From NCBI RefSeq assembly GCF_947172395.1, contig NC_069093.1, positions 4,561,561 through 4,625,560 on the forward strand: 64,000 nt of DNA, written 5' to 3'. Source of the stretch: Bicyclus anynana. Taxonomy: Eukaryota > Arthropoda > Insecta > Lepidoptera > Nymphalidae. Below are positions 31,868 to 43,318 of this stretch, piece by piece (position 1 is the first letter of the stretch; each line of letters opens with the position of its first letter). Below the pieces are notes generated by a model. That model had not been told where the DNA came from. It did not search any database and was given only the letters and a program-made list of their open reading frames with translations. A program made the translations under genes and the position numbers.

Positions 31868-31951
31868 TAAACTTAAAGTGTCTCTGTGTAAATTAAAATA
31901 ACTTTTTTCTTGAGTAGCTATATAATTATGATGAGTTTACGATACTACTAG

Positions 31952-32020
31952 AGACGTGATAGCCCAGTGGATACGACCTCTACCTCCGATTTCGAAGGGC
32001 GTGGGTTCGAATCCATGGGT
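31952..32020 (+). mobile_element. SINE family B tRNA-like head only
   Basis: GACGTGATAGCCCAGTGGATACGACC to GGGTTCGAATCC is present, then the family match ends. A genuine tRNA is unlikely because no acceptor stem can be formed. Confidence 0.7.
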
Positions 32021-32491
32021 CGCATTGATTCGACGACTTTTCGCGGATGATAGCAAAATAAATAAATCATTATATAATAATAATATTGATCGATTTTTAC
32101 AACATTTACAATATTCGTAACACAATGCAGAGATAAAGATTTTCGGTATCGAATTTTTGTTTAAATTGACATGAATGATTTCAAAGAGAGCTATAAAACG
32201 TGATTTCTGTAGCAGAAATGCTCTCCGAGAAATGTTTTCTCAGCGAAGCTGCAAAAGTAGTTTTCTCATCTGGCGACAATTTCTCCGGTCAACATTCTGA
32301 ACATTTCTATTGAGGCGTCAAAGTCCACTTGTTAGGAAATCAAATTTTATATGCGAACACTTTTATGAGCATTTCCAATTTCATTTTGAAGCAGCGCATT
32401 TAAGTTTTGACGGCTCACTGCGATTCTTTAAAATTAAAGTTTTGGATTCGATTTCTTTAATAACAATGTTGCTTGGAAGCAATGAAAATCA
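32021..32491. other. No gene recognised
   Basis: AT-rich; nothing supported. Confidence 0.4.
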
Positions 32492-32714
32492 GAATAGCCG
32501 ATGGACGTTGGGTTCCCAAAGTGCTGGAATGGCGACCCCGCACTAGTAAGCGCAGTGTTGGCCGACCCCCCACCAGGTGGACTGACGACATCAAGCGAGT
32601 CGCAGGGATTTGCTGGATGCAGGTGGCTCAGTATCGTGACGTTTGGAAGTCCTTACAAAAGGCCTATGTCCTGCAGTGGACGTCCATCGGCTGATATGAT
32701 GATGATGATGATGA
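32492..32714 (+). pseudogene. RTE LINE 3' end, 5'-truncated
   Basis: The frame 32473-32694 gives the last 67 residues of the RTE protein (RADGRWGPKVLEW-like to LQWTSIG) with an intact stop and (ATG)n tail. It is almost identical to the complete copy, hence young, but lacks all catalytic domains. Confidence 0.93.
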
Positions 32715-32819
32715 ATGAGAATCAATGCGCAAAGGATCAGCCTGGCTGACCAGCGCGGAAATGCAGCCAGTAAGTATTCTTGCCACTGTTCCACGTGGGC
32801 ATGATTTATATAATTTTAG

Positions 32820-33140
32820 CAGACTCAGAAGTGGATTACAAAAATAAGAAAACCAATGTCGAATAAAGTTTATAATTCACACTATTTGTCAGGACAATTT
32901 AATTAACAAATCAAACTGTACCAAAATAAGACCCTAGAATGGCAGAGAATGACCTTGAGTGGAGTCACGCACTTGTGAACATTGTGTGTAGGGTTAAAGG
33001 CGCCTTTGACAGTTAAACTAACACTCACCTTTTTTACTCAAGTTACTCTTTCCACCTATCCCAAGTAACCCATATAAATAAATACCCACACAACAAGAAA
33101 TGTGAACGGCTCGAACACCACGAGCATACTGAGGCTATAT
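32820..33140. repeat. Dispersed repeat H, copy 3
   Basis: 'tttataattcacac', 'atcaaactgtaccaaaataa', 'ccaagtaacccata' and 'cgagcatactgagg' correspond in order to 15585-15810. Confidence 0.6.
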
Positions 33141-34576
33141 TTTGAAGATTGTTTCAGGTTTAGACTACGATTATGGCTAGATACAAGCGGTAGTAAAAAG
33201 GATTCCAACACTTTACCGCGTATAGCAACTAGAGACATATCTTATGAACAAAAACATATCTAAAACCTACCAAGCCAAAGCCCTACCGTCGATTGCAACG
33301 TCACATAGCATCTTCAACACTAGATATCACAAAGTATTCATTGAAAATTTCTCTTAAACTTAGCCTGGAACAAAATATGCCCATTGGGTCGGTCGATAGC
33401 TTAGGTCGTCATGTTAAGTTAACGCCTCAGTAGCTCACAAAACACCGTGTATATAGTAACGTTTCCCCAACCAGCAAACTGCACGTACAGTAAACAAAGA
33501 GCTTTTTGCGCGCCTTTATTTGCTACCCACTTCATTAGTGGACTTTTCACTTCAGCGCACGTCGCTAACGATACAAAGTCCCTTGTATCGAACACGGTTA
33601 TGCGCTTTGTTGGCGTTCGCCACGCTTACCTGGAGCCTTTTATTTGATCTAGTTATAACGAAATGTTATGGATTTATTTTTACGATGACGGAACCAGTCG
33701 ATGGCCCACCTTTAGGTTTTGTGTATTACAGAACATATCAGCTACTTTCGCAGTAAATACATGTGCAAATTCCAAGTAAATATTCAGTCAGAAGTTGAAA
33801 AACTATTAGTGTTATTATGCAAAACCTGACAATTGAAAAATATGTGTGGACCTGTCAAAAAATTGTCCAAGCTCATTATCTGTTCTCTTAAAAGGCCTAC
33901 CTTAAGGGATATGATAAGATTTGCTTATATTAATATAGGATACAGACTAGTGACGTAAGTATAGGGTGGTAAGGCTGGCAAAACGCTACCGGACCAGAGT
34001 TCGTGAGCTCTAAGAAGAAGAATAAGTAATCTTGGATTTAATTAAAATACAACAAGACGATTAGTCTAGGGCATCATCCAATGAACTCCCCATGGTCTCC
34101 AGATGGTATTACGGTGCTGGTACAAATCTTCTCTCTTTTATGGCAAAAAGGGATTTATATATCAGCTACCATCCCATACCATCTTTCCATCAATAGTTGC
34201 AATATTAATAAAACTTTCATCTAACACCCACGAAGTAAACAAGACTTGAATGCAATCTTGGTGACATTGCATTGACGTAGTGCAGTTAAATGAAATTCAG
34301 GCGACATTCTTTAAAACAGCATTTTTCACTTTGCATATAAAATACGCGGAGGAAGCTTTAAAGGTGAAACTCCCGGAATAAATCACATTCCAATAAATCC
34401 TCTGGATTACATTCCCCTGTTCCCACCTAACATATTACCCGGGTGTCTTGGACATGTTTCAACACTTCGGTTAGCGTCTTCTTGTAGACTAGCTTTAGAA
34501 TGCGACTTTGCACCCAAACTTCTAGCCCTGTACTATGTATTCTGGGGCAAGAGATTTTTTTGTAATCTTTGAACAT
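33141..34576. other. No gene recognised
   Basis: About 1.4 kb of apparently unique, moderately AT-rich sequence. Two short overlapping frames near 33450-33750 have no family features. No splice-supported exon could be argued. Confidence 0.4.
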
Positions 34577-34930
34577 TTTTTTTTCTTTACAAGTTAGCCC
34601 TTGACTACAATCTCACCTGATGGTAAGTAATGAGTCTAAGATGGAAGCGGGTTAGCTTGTTAGGAGGGGGATGAAAATCCACTCCCTTTTCGGTTTCTAT
34701 ACGACATCGTAACGGAACGCTAAATCGCTTGGCCTACGTCTTTGCCGGTAGGTTATAGTTAGGTGAGTAGCCGGTAGGTTATAGTTAGGTGATAACTAGC
34801 CACGGCCGAAGCCTCCCACCAGCTAGATCTGGACCAATTAAGAAAATCTCAATCTGCCCAGCCGAGGATCGAACCCAGGACCTCCGTTTTGTAAATCCAC
34901 CGCGCATACCACTGCGCCACGAAGGCCGTC
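34577..34930 (-). mobile_element. SINE family A with internal duplication
   Basis: It is a full-length minus copy. 'gccggtaggttatagttaggtga' occurs twice in tandem near 34750-34795. AACATTT occurs just before the oligo(T) and just after the head, a probable target duplication. Confidence 0.93.
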
Positions 34931-35111
34931 AAAACATTTGTTTGTCTAAATCTAAATCCTTCGAACCCACGATTACATATCGAAAAACCCGTTAAAGGTA
35001 ACCTTTTTAAGGGTCTCAAAGGCTGCCACAAATCTGAGATTCTTCATGACATCCCATTTTCTCCAAAATTGGGTTTTATACTTGAACTATCTGGACCCTT
35101 CAAATATGCTA

Positions 35112-35310
35112 ACTACTGTAGATAGTTACCAACCTACCGGCAAAGACGTACGGCCAAGCGATTTTGCGTTCCGGTACAATGTCACATAGTAACCGTCAGA
35201 AGTATGGGAAAAATAAACTTGTACATCTTCCAGCTCGCTTCAATTTTAGACTGCATCGTCACTCAACATCAGGTGAAATCGCACTTAAGGACGAACTTGT
35301 CAATAAATAA
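35112..35310 (+). mobile_element. SINE family A, old 3' part
   Basis: 'tagttaccaacctaccggcaaagacgtacggcc' onward follows the family with many substitutions. Confidence 0.75.
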
Positions 35311-35341
35311 AAAACAAAACATTCAGTGCGTATTGAGTTGG

Positions 35342-36124
35342 TCATCATCATCATTATCAACCCATATTCGGCTCACCGCTGACCTCGAGCCTCCTCTCAG
35401 AATGAGGTTAGGCCAATATTCCACCACGCTGCCCCAATGCGGATTGGTAGACTTCTCTACACGCAGAGAATTAAGAAAATTCTCAGGTCTGCAAGTTTCC
35501 TCACGATGTTTTTCCTTCACCGTTTGAGACACGTGATATTTAATTTATTAATATGCTCTTTCAAGTCGATCCCTCATGACTGAGGATCGTGACCACCATG
35601 GCGAGTCCTCCGTCGAGTACGGTCGCTGGCCATTTGGACAGCATTGTAAAACTAATAAAATGCACACAAGTGAAAAGTTATTTTTTTTTTTTTATTCTTT
35701 ACAAGTTAGCCCTTGACTACAATCTCACCTGATGGTAAGTGATGATGCAGTCTAAGATGGAAGCGGGCTAACTTGTTAGGAGGAGGATGAAAATCCACAC
35801 CCCTTTTGGTTTCTACACGGCATCGTACCGGAACGCTAAATCGCTTGGCGGTACGTCTTTGCCGGTAGGGTGGTAACTAGCCACGGCCGAAGCCTCCCAC
35901 CAGCCAGACCTGGACAAATTAAAAAAATCTCAATCTGCCCAGCCGGAGATCGAACCCAGGACCTCCGTTTTGTAAATCCACCGCGCATACCACTGCGCCA
36001 CGGAGGCCGTCAAAAATTCAAAATCAGTGTCAAAAGTCGGAGGTGCATGCCCCGGACCGGATTCGAATTCACATCCTCCGGAATCGGAGGCAGAGGTCAT
36101 ATCGAATGGGTTATCACGGCTCTA
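35342..36124 (-). mobile_element. SINE family B interrupted by two insertions
   Basis: The 3' and middle parts (35342-35554), a short piece (35651-35679) and the tRNA-like head (36011-36124) are collinear parts of one family B copy. A ~95-bp foreign block (35555-35650, flanked by 'taatatgc' and 'taaaatgc') and a SINE A (35680-36010) interrupt it. Confidence 0.9.
35680..36010 (-). mobile_element. SINE family A inserted in SINE B
   Basis: It is a full-length minus copy with an oligo(T) of 14 and complete head. 'agtgaaaagt' before it and 'agtgtcaaaagt' after it are a probable, slightly diverged target-site duplication. Confidence 0.94.
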
Positions 36125-36176
36125 TTGATTTGGTACCTACTTATAGATGCATCTTAATTTCAGTACTCGTATGTAT

Positions 36177-36262
36177 CAAAATTCAAAATTCAAAATTCTT
36201 TTATTTCAATTAGGCTTAATTTACAAGCACATTTGAAAGGTCAGGTATATGTCAAAATTTAA
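36177..36262 (-). mobile_element. LINE 3' tail (CR1/Jockey type)
   Basis: Read on minus it ends in GAATTTTGAATTTTGAATTTT, with 'ttgtaaattaagcctaattgaaataaaag' before it, comparable with the 3' ends at 1817 and 60906. Confidence 0.65.
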
Positions 36263-36309
36263 TTTAAAATTTTAGAATTTAAACTATCGTGAGTGTTATT
36301 CATATTAAA

Positions 36310-36890
36310 TGATTATGAAACACGGCTAAAACTCACGTGATATTACGTCGGAGTATGCCCGACTAGTTTCGAACCCATACGGGGCCCTTAGTCATGAGCT
36401 GGTTCTTGCATCGCGGCACGATCCAAACTGCGAAGCGGCTGCGCGACGCGCTGCTGCACGCATTGCGCGCGCGGAGAGGGGTTGAGTGGTGGGGAGTGAA
36501 GGTTCCGTTACACTCTCCGACGGTTCATTAATGTCATCTTCATTAGACTCGTCTTCTTGTAAGCAAACCGAACTAATGCTATCTTGTTCCAAGTTTGTTG
36601 TATGTGACAATGAAAGAAATAGCGGTTTCCAAGCTGTGGGCAGCAACCATCCATGATCCCGATTAAAATTCGGGTGACGACTAATTTCTATCGCTTCACG
36701 TATCTTACGAGGTACTAGAAACTTTTCCCTTGACAATACAGAAGCCTTATCAAAACGGATATAATGAGTCGTACCCGAAGCTAGAACATTCTCGGCTATT
36801 GCTGAACCGTCCGTGTCCACATTCTTCATGCTCCGTATGTGTTCTTTTACTCTTGTGGTGATGTTAGCGATAGAAATTAGTCGTCTATGC
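36310..36890 (-). pseudogene. Penelope-like element 3' part (post-GIY-YIG C-terminus)
   Basis: Penelope-like elements encode a reverse transcriptase fused to a GIY-YIG endonuclease. The 145-codon frame 36392-36829 contains IAENVL, HYIRFDK, REAIEISRHPNFNRDHGW and AWKPL, the pattern that follows the GIY-YIG core in arthropod Penelope-like proteins, and the upstream bases add TTRVKEHIRSM, the end of the core. The C-tail is rich in Ala and Arg. No reverse transcriptase remains, so it is a 5'-truncated dead copy. The 3' UTR (36310-36391) matches 57432-57520. Assignment is from motif memory. Confidence 0.72.
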
Positions 36891-37534
36891 TAACTCCATT
36901 GAACGAAATTGAACATCCGCTTCCTGGTTGGAAAATGTATGGAAAATTTCTAAACTGTTTAACGTACAAGAAAACTTCCAATATCGATGGTAATGCTTTT
37001 CAATACTAAATTTTAAATTACTCTTCGAAGTTTGAATAAAATTTAATAAAAGCAGGCGTTATTTCGCGTAAGTGCTCGTTTTACGCACAATGAATGATGA
37101 ATTAATTAATTGCATATCCATTGGTACGCCCATGGCATCAACCAGATATATAAATAAACGCCCCGACCCCCAAAAATCGGCAAAAATCCGCAAAAATTAC
37201 CAAAATTCGACAGATGCCGACCTACTAAAAACGTTACGACTTAAGTATCGCACGTAGGTATTTGAAAATAAAATACCACGTCGTGCAGGGGAGAATGTAG
37301 GGAATAACTTTACCGTTTTATTTAAACCGCCAACAAATAAACTTACTTACTTTTAATAAAAAAAGTTAAACTTTGATTTTTTTTTATATTTTTTATAAGC
37401 TTTTTCAAAATTAATCAATCTTTTCTTACACAACATACGCCTTTTGCCAATGCAGTGTCGTGTTTTAATTAAAGCCGTTTCTGAAAGAACCACAGAAATT
37501 TTGTAATTACAGCTTGAATTAAAACATCCCTGGC
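36891..37534. other. No gene recognised
   Basis: A short frame at 37072-37257 has no recognisable domain. AT-rich at 37340-37420. Confidence 0.4.
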
Positions 37535-37665
37535 TTGGCACTGCCTTCAAACTGATCAGAAGGTAGCACATAGGTAAGATGTTATTTCTTGCTTTTTAGT
37601 TTAAGTTAATTTTTGAGTTGGAAGTCGGTTGAATTTTTTTTATTAATTTTTTTTGGAAACAGTGT
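37535..37665 (+). mobile_element. MITE family M, copy 3
   Basis: 'ggcactgccttcaaactgatcag', 'agatgttatttcttgctttttagtt' and 'gagttggaagtcggttgaa' match copies at 11.6 and 45.4 kb. Confidence 0.85.
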
Positions 37666-37798
37666 TTTAACTGAATTATAGAAGTAATATAAGCTATATT
37701 TTATTTTTTCCCGTCAATAATAATCAGTAAAAAATTTAAGATGAATGAAAAACCGAAACAACACATTAGCAAGTGACGTCATTCATAGAGATAATTGC

Positions 37799-37903
37799 GT
37801 GATTGGCGTTTGCAGTGATGTGATTTATCACGTCACCGCAAGCGCCAATCACAAACCGATGCCTTGTAACGTCACAGTTTATGATTGGCGTTTGCGGTGA
37901 CGT
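37799..37903. repeat. Three-unit palindromic repeat (GATTGGCG core)
   Basis: Two copies of GTGATTGGCGTTTGC face each other (37799-37852), with a third direct copy at about 37881-37903. The pair can form a hairpin with arms near 25 bp. Confidence 0.85.
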
Positions 37904-38539
37904 TATAAAAATACAATTTTGTTTTATAAAAATATTACAATGACGAGGAGGTGAAATGTGATTAGAGTTTCTAGGCATCTAAACTGTCTATATGCAAAAA
38001 AATCTTCTTAGTTATAAACAACAGGCGAGTAGCCAATTACCAACCATGCAGTTCCAACCGGGCAAGCAACTAATAGCTAGTATTAAGCCACTCTAGTAAC
38101 AAATGACCGACGCCTACGCCCTAATTATTGCGTATGCCGGTGACATTTTCTAAATTGGGTGCCAAATTTGATAAATGTACAGGCAGCATTCTCTTTGTGG
38201 ACCCGCTTGTATAAATAATGAGAGGCGTGTCATAGCGCTTTTGGGCCATAGCCCTTTGGGTCATCTTTTCACTAAGATATCGTAGACAACGCCTGCTGAA
38301 GTGACTGGCTTGTCTTGTCAACGTATTTCATTTAACAGGCTTAAAGGACATTTCCCGATTTTGTATGGAGGCTGGGTCTTTATTCCGAGTGTCAACTAAG
38401 CAGAACAAATTATTTTTATCTTAAAAGAACATAAAATATTTGGCTTAAATTAATTATATAAAATGTATCCAGGCTATAATATATCTCAATACCAAATTTT
38501 AGCTAATTCAGGTAAGTAGTCGAGGCGTGAAAGAGTAAC
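37904..38539. other. No gene recognised
   Basis: AT-rich; nothing supported. Confidence 0.4.
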
Positions 38540-38711
38540 AAACATTCATATCATCAAAATCATCAGTTTTCGGAAATCTCGGGATAAAAAATAGAGTAAA
38601 ATCTATTTCCATACCAAATTTCAACCAAATCGCTTCTGTAGTAGCGGCGTTAAAGAGTAAAAAACATCCAAACATCCATACAAACTTTTGCGTTTATAAT
38701 ATTAGTAGGAC
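38540..38711 (-). mobile_element. Helitron family 2 5' part
   Basis: On plus it ends 'gcgtttataatattagtagga', the reverse of the family start, preceded by 'ccaaatttcaaccaaatcgcttctg'. The CTAG end is not found. A local repeat 'gaaagagtaacaaacatt' / 'aaagagtaaaaaacat' is present. Confidence 0.7.
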
Positions 38712-39027
38712 ACATAATACTAGGTATTTTACCCCCATTTAATTTCGAAATTTTGTTTCTTATAGGACATTTTTAGTAATTAAGACTACAAGTATGCAGG
38801 GTAAGCGAACTTAATTTCGTTCGCAAAACGAAAGCCCAAAAGCAAATAGCAATTTCATGCTTCTCTTACAAGCAAAAAGCATTTGACGGAATACACACCC
38901 GTTTTAAGCCATGCTATTCGTTTTTTTTGTCGCTTTGATACGATGCCAGGCCACCTAAAAGTCTTTTGGACTTAGACGAATAGTGTATAACTTTTCGTTT
39001 TAGTTTACAATACTCTTTGACGATATA

Positions 39028-39768
39028 AATCCGGTCCGGGGCATGCACTTCTAACTTTTCACTTATGTGGATTATAGGAAATTAAATATCACGTGTTTCA
39101 AACGGTGAAGAAAAATATCGTGAGGAAACCTGCATAACTGAGAATTTTCTTAATAGGGATGGTAAGTAGGTTTGAATATTGATTTTTATGATACATTCGG
39201 GTAAATAAGGTCAATGTTAACTAATTTATACATAAGAAACAAAGATTGACTGGATATTTGCAAAATAAATAAGATAAAATTTCAAAATCTATTAAAAATC
39301 TTTTATCGAAATTGGATGAAAATTCATACTGTTTTAGCTTCCTTACATTAAATGTGACATTTTTCAATAAAAAAACTATAAACATACGCACAAATAACAA
39401 AGATATTAGTAACTTAGTTTGAACGCCCATACAAACCTAACGATCAGCGAGCCAACGACGTCACTAAATCGTACCATTTTGTATGGAGCGTTTTCCAGGG
39501 ATCCGCGGCAACGCCGCAAATCTGATCCTGTAGCTCCGAAAGTAATGATTACAGATACCTTGTTACTTTTACAAAATTGCTTTACTATTAGCATACTCCT
39601 AATTTATACACAATTTAATAAAACAGTAATCATCCTATTCTCTGCGTGTGTGAAGTCTGCCAATTAGGGCAGCAAATTGGGCCAGTTGGACTATTAGCGT
39701 AACCCCTCTCATTCTGACAGAAGACTCGTGCTCAACAGTGAGCCGAATATGGGTTGTTGATGTTGATG
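39028..39768 (+). mobile_element. SINE family B split by a 483-bp insertion
   Basis: 39028-39154 and 39638-39768 are consecutive parts of one family B copy, meeting at 'cttaat|tctctg'. The tail reads 'gggttgttgatgttgatgat'. The intervening segment is described separately. Confidence 0.85.
39155..39637. mobile_element. Unidentified insertion inside SINE B
   Basis: Its limits are set by the interrupted SINE. The ends, AGGGATG and CATCCTA, are approximately inverted to each other, so a small DNA transposon is possible. No ORF of note. Confidence 0.55.
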
Positions 39769-41408
39769 ATATAAACACGTTATCAAAAAGGCAGAGGCAA
39801 GTAACGTACGACGTTTTTAATCGCCAGTTTTGCAAGGAAAAACAAAGTGGTTTACGGAAACTTCGTGAAAGAAACATTTTTCAAACAATTACAGTTCTTG
39901 AGCACGTGGTTATAAAGATTAAAATGGAAAAGTAACTTTTATTCGATTTTGCGACATTGTGGACCGTATTTCAAAGTTACGATGGCTTTTGACCGTTTCT
40001 ATGTGTGTTCTGGAAATACAACGATGAATTGGACCACCTCGTTGCCATAGACTCAAAGTAAGTTTTTTGAACTTTTACCAATGAATGGGGTTTATTTAGA
40101 ACTATTATAACTGGGTAACCGAGCTTCGTGTTTTTTTTTCGTATCGTGTTTATTTTGATTCTGTAACGCCGTCTTGTAATATTTTGGACAAACGTACCTA
40201 CTTATATCTTGAGAAAATTGAGTAAAAAAACTATACACATACGAGTACAAATTAATTGTACATCTTAAAACAATGGAAGTGACAATTTACACGTAAACTG
40301 TACGAATTGGTTTATATTAATTCGTTCGAAATAAAGTTTAAGCAGTTTAAAATTATGAAATTATTGTCAAACATTATATCCGTATGAATAATTGTATGTA
40401 ATCCGTACGGTTTACGTACGACTAGCTTCTTCCTAAAATAAACCTAATCAGTCGTGGATTGGAGTCCCAGCTCTCTTGAACACCAGCATTACCTACTAAC
40501 TAAGTGAAGCCGCAAACAAAAACTATATACTTACAGCCTTTCTTAATGAGTACTGTTTACCGTCAAAGATATTAGCAATAAAGGTAGAAGACGCATGTCA
40601 TTTCATAACTTATTTATTTTAAAATATGTATGGTTTGCTCATAAATGGTTATATAAAACATATTAACCATATCTAATTGTTCTAAGCTTATTAATCAAAT
40701 TTATTTCCATTAATTTAAGAGGAAGTTAATTATAATTATTATTAGGTGTGAAATGACTAGTGATTTATATCCTCATTTTTAATTTCTTTGTCGATAAACA
40801 GTATTCATCAAGAAAGGCTATAGTATAGTTGCAAATCAGACAATCCAACGCTATGCATATCTTATTAATAGTCCCATATTGCACCATTAAATATTGATAT
40901 ACCTAATATCAACTAAAACACAAACATTGAGTGTGTAACTAGTTTGCGGTGTCGCTGTTGTAATGTCTTCAATTAGTTCCAATATAAATTAATTATTTGC
41001 GGTTTAAGCTTCTAATGATACTTAGACACAAATCCTGAGAAAATTACACATTAATTATATAGAGGTAAATAATTACACGATGTGATATGAATTAGGGAGA
41101 TAATAATAATATCAGGTTTCTACACTCAAAACACCTACTCTACTTAATCTTCGTCAATAGTTTCATATAATTTAATATATTATCCTACTCTTTGTATTAA
41201 CTAAGTATACCTACTAACAAATTCAAAACTGGCTTTATAGAGGCTTTTCATTATTTGAGTTATCTTATCTAGTTTAATTCTTAGCACCACTTGTTATTTC
41301 CAGACACATATATACACGTGCGCGGGAGCTAGGTCCCGATTTCCACATCCCCATATTTGCCACATCAGCTCTCGCTAAGTAAACAATAGGTTCAGTATTT
41401 CTACAAAG
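39769..41408. other. Long AT-rich stretch, no gene
   Basis: About 1.6 kb with no recognised repeat, ORF or RNA. It is one of the least repeat-like parts of the window. Confidence 0.45.
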
Positions 41409-41577
41409 CCTAGTGGCAGTTTGATACTGTTACTATCGCGTTAACGTAAACGCGAATTTATAAGGAATTGAAACAGCGCCATAATATAGTGGCAATACTG
41501 CACAACTGTTTCAATTCCATATAAACTTGCGTTTACGTCAACGCGATAGTAATCTACTGTGGTAACAGTATGAAAAT
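41409..41577. mobile_element. Foldback MITE family Q, copy 2
   Basis: The arms (GATACTGTTACTATCGCGTT / AACGCGATAGTAA) extend further inward than at 20082, through 'ggaattgaaacag' and 'ctgtttcaattcc'. A 10-bp block (tctactgtgg) interrupts the right arm. Confidence 0.87.
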
Positions 41578-42235
41578 ATTCATAGCTCCCACAGAATAGG
41601 CCGAGAGACAAATTCTGACGCCCCGTCATCGTCGGACTTCACGTCCAGGTGAGTAAGAGATCGCGTCATCTAGTTCACACCTAACGAGTCATGATGGCGC
41701 CTACGGTGGAACCAAGATGCCTCTTCACTGTTGACGTGAAGTCGATACCCACATTATATTGGTGGTAGGAAATACAGAATCTGACGATCATATCATGCCA
41801 TGAGAGACCAAGCCCAGTAGGTATGTAGTTAAGCACACTTGTGTCTTCTCGTAATGAACGTATGTGACTTTAGTTGACTCTAAGCCTTCTTATGAGGTGA
41901 AAAAGGAGAACTCTATTACTACAGACATAGGGTTCACAATCGCTCGCCCATGTCGGGTTGTTTACCATTTGCGATAAGAAGTTTCATGCCTTATTTTCGT
42001 CGAATTTCGTGGAATCAACAACAAGCGTGACATAAATACGCGTCGGATAGGACGATCGGGGCCAGCGATACAAGTGAACTATAGTGAACTTGGCTACAAT
42101 TTTGGACAACGAATTGCCTACGTTTGGAAGTGTGTATTCGTACTTGGATTAAGGAGTGGAATAAAGTCTCATACGAGTCACCAGATGTTTAATTCCAAAT
42201 CCTCGAACCTCAGTTCGTAACAATATTATCTAGAA
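41578..42235. other. No gene; possible LTR-like segment
   Basis: 41953-42222 starts TGTCGGG and ends TAACA and contains AATAAAG, as an LTR might, but no matching 5-bp flanks or second LTR were seen, so it is not annotated as one. Confidence 0.35.
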
Positions 42236-42239
42236 TAAT

Positions 42240-42490
42240 CATCATCATCATCATCATATCAGCCGATGGACGTCCACTGCAGGCCATAGGCCTTTTGTAG
42301 GGACTTCCGAATCCCTGCGACTCGCTTGATGTGGTCAGTCCACCTGGTGGGGGGTCGACCGACACTGCGCTTACTAGTGCAGGGTCGCCATTCCAGCACT
42401 TTGGGACCCCAACGTCCATCTGCTCTTCAAACTATGTGCCCCGCCCATTGCCACTTCAGCTTCGCAACTCGTTTAGCTATGTCGGTGACT
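42240..42490 (-). pseudogene. RTE LINE 3' end (fused copy)
   Basis: It matches the RTE C-terminal coding end and tail at high identity, with a 40-bp deletion near 42310. At 42490 the RTE match stops in the middle of the coding region and another LINE begins; RTE resumes at 43318. Confidence 0.9.
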
Positions 42491-43318
42491 TCAGAGAAGC
42501 TTAAGATCATCTCGCCTCCGATCTAAGTCGAGTCGACGTTGTTGCTCAAACTCCTTTGTCTTGTCTTTCACCGTTTGTCTCCACTTTGCACGATTTGTAG
42601 TCATGTCCTCCCAACACGAGGGATCTATATTACATCGTTTTAAGTGTCTTTTCAGAACATCTTAGTACCGAAGGTACTGGCCGCCAGACTTGCGCTTGCC
42701 ATTCTGGAGTTCTGAAAAGAAGATGCGTTTAGCTACCCGCTCATCCGGCATTCGCAGGACATGCCCACACCAACGTAGTTGTCGCTTAATAAGGTAAGCC
42801 TCAATTCCATCCACACCGGTCCTTCGTAGCACTTCAGTATTGCGCACTTGATCGAGCCATCGGATCTTCATTATGCTCCTGAGACACCGAAGGTGGAAAC
42901 GGTCGAGTGTGCGTATGTGATGACGATATAAGCACCACGTTTCAGCCGTATATAAAAGTTTAGGCAGTACAACAGCCATATATACTGACACTTTCGTAGA
43001 CAGATTCAGGTCGTGTGAGCTGAACCTTGGCGTTCAGCTTACCGAATACTGCTGCCGCCGTGCTAATTCTGCTATTGATTTCAGTATCGAGATCACACTT
43101 TGTTGTTACGGTGCTCCCAAGGTATCGAAACTTATCAACTTCATTGAGAATCTTGTTGTCAAGTTGTATGGACAGTACTTCGTGGCCCACACCATACATT
43201 ACCTCTGTCTTTGCTGTGCTAACTTTAAGGCCATACTTACAGCAATAAGTATCCAAGACGGATACAAGCTGTTGTAGGCCATCTGAAGACTCTGCCACGA
43301 AGCAGAGGCCTAACATAG
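42490..43318 (-). pseudogene. C-terminal half of a second LINE reverse transcriptase, inside an RTE copy
   Basis: On minus it begins just after where the catalytic YADD motif would be (CFVAESSDGLQQL), passes YLGSTVT and SRISTAAAVFGKLN, then after a frame break VVLPKLLYTAETW, RCLRSIMKIRW, QLRWCGHVLRMPDERVAKRIFF, and past a stop (42662) a charged tail ending RRRDDLKLL. This arrangement is known from RTE-like and related arthropod and animal LINEs; I cannot name the clade safely. It has no endonuclease, fingers or palm core and no 3' tail of its own. Confidence 0.82.

Noticed and set aside
33447..33756. Possible exon of a host gene
   Set aside because: Two short overlapping frames without domain, codon bias or convincing splice sites.
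36340..36400. Hammerhead ribozyme
   Set aside because: CGAAAC beside a short stem fits, but the CUGAUGA core is not recognisable by eye.
41953..42222. Solo LTR
   Set aside because: TG...CA-type ends and an AATAAAG are present, but no matching target duplication, primer-binding site or second copy was seen.
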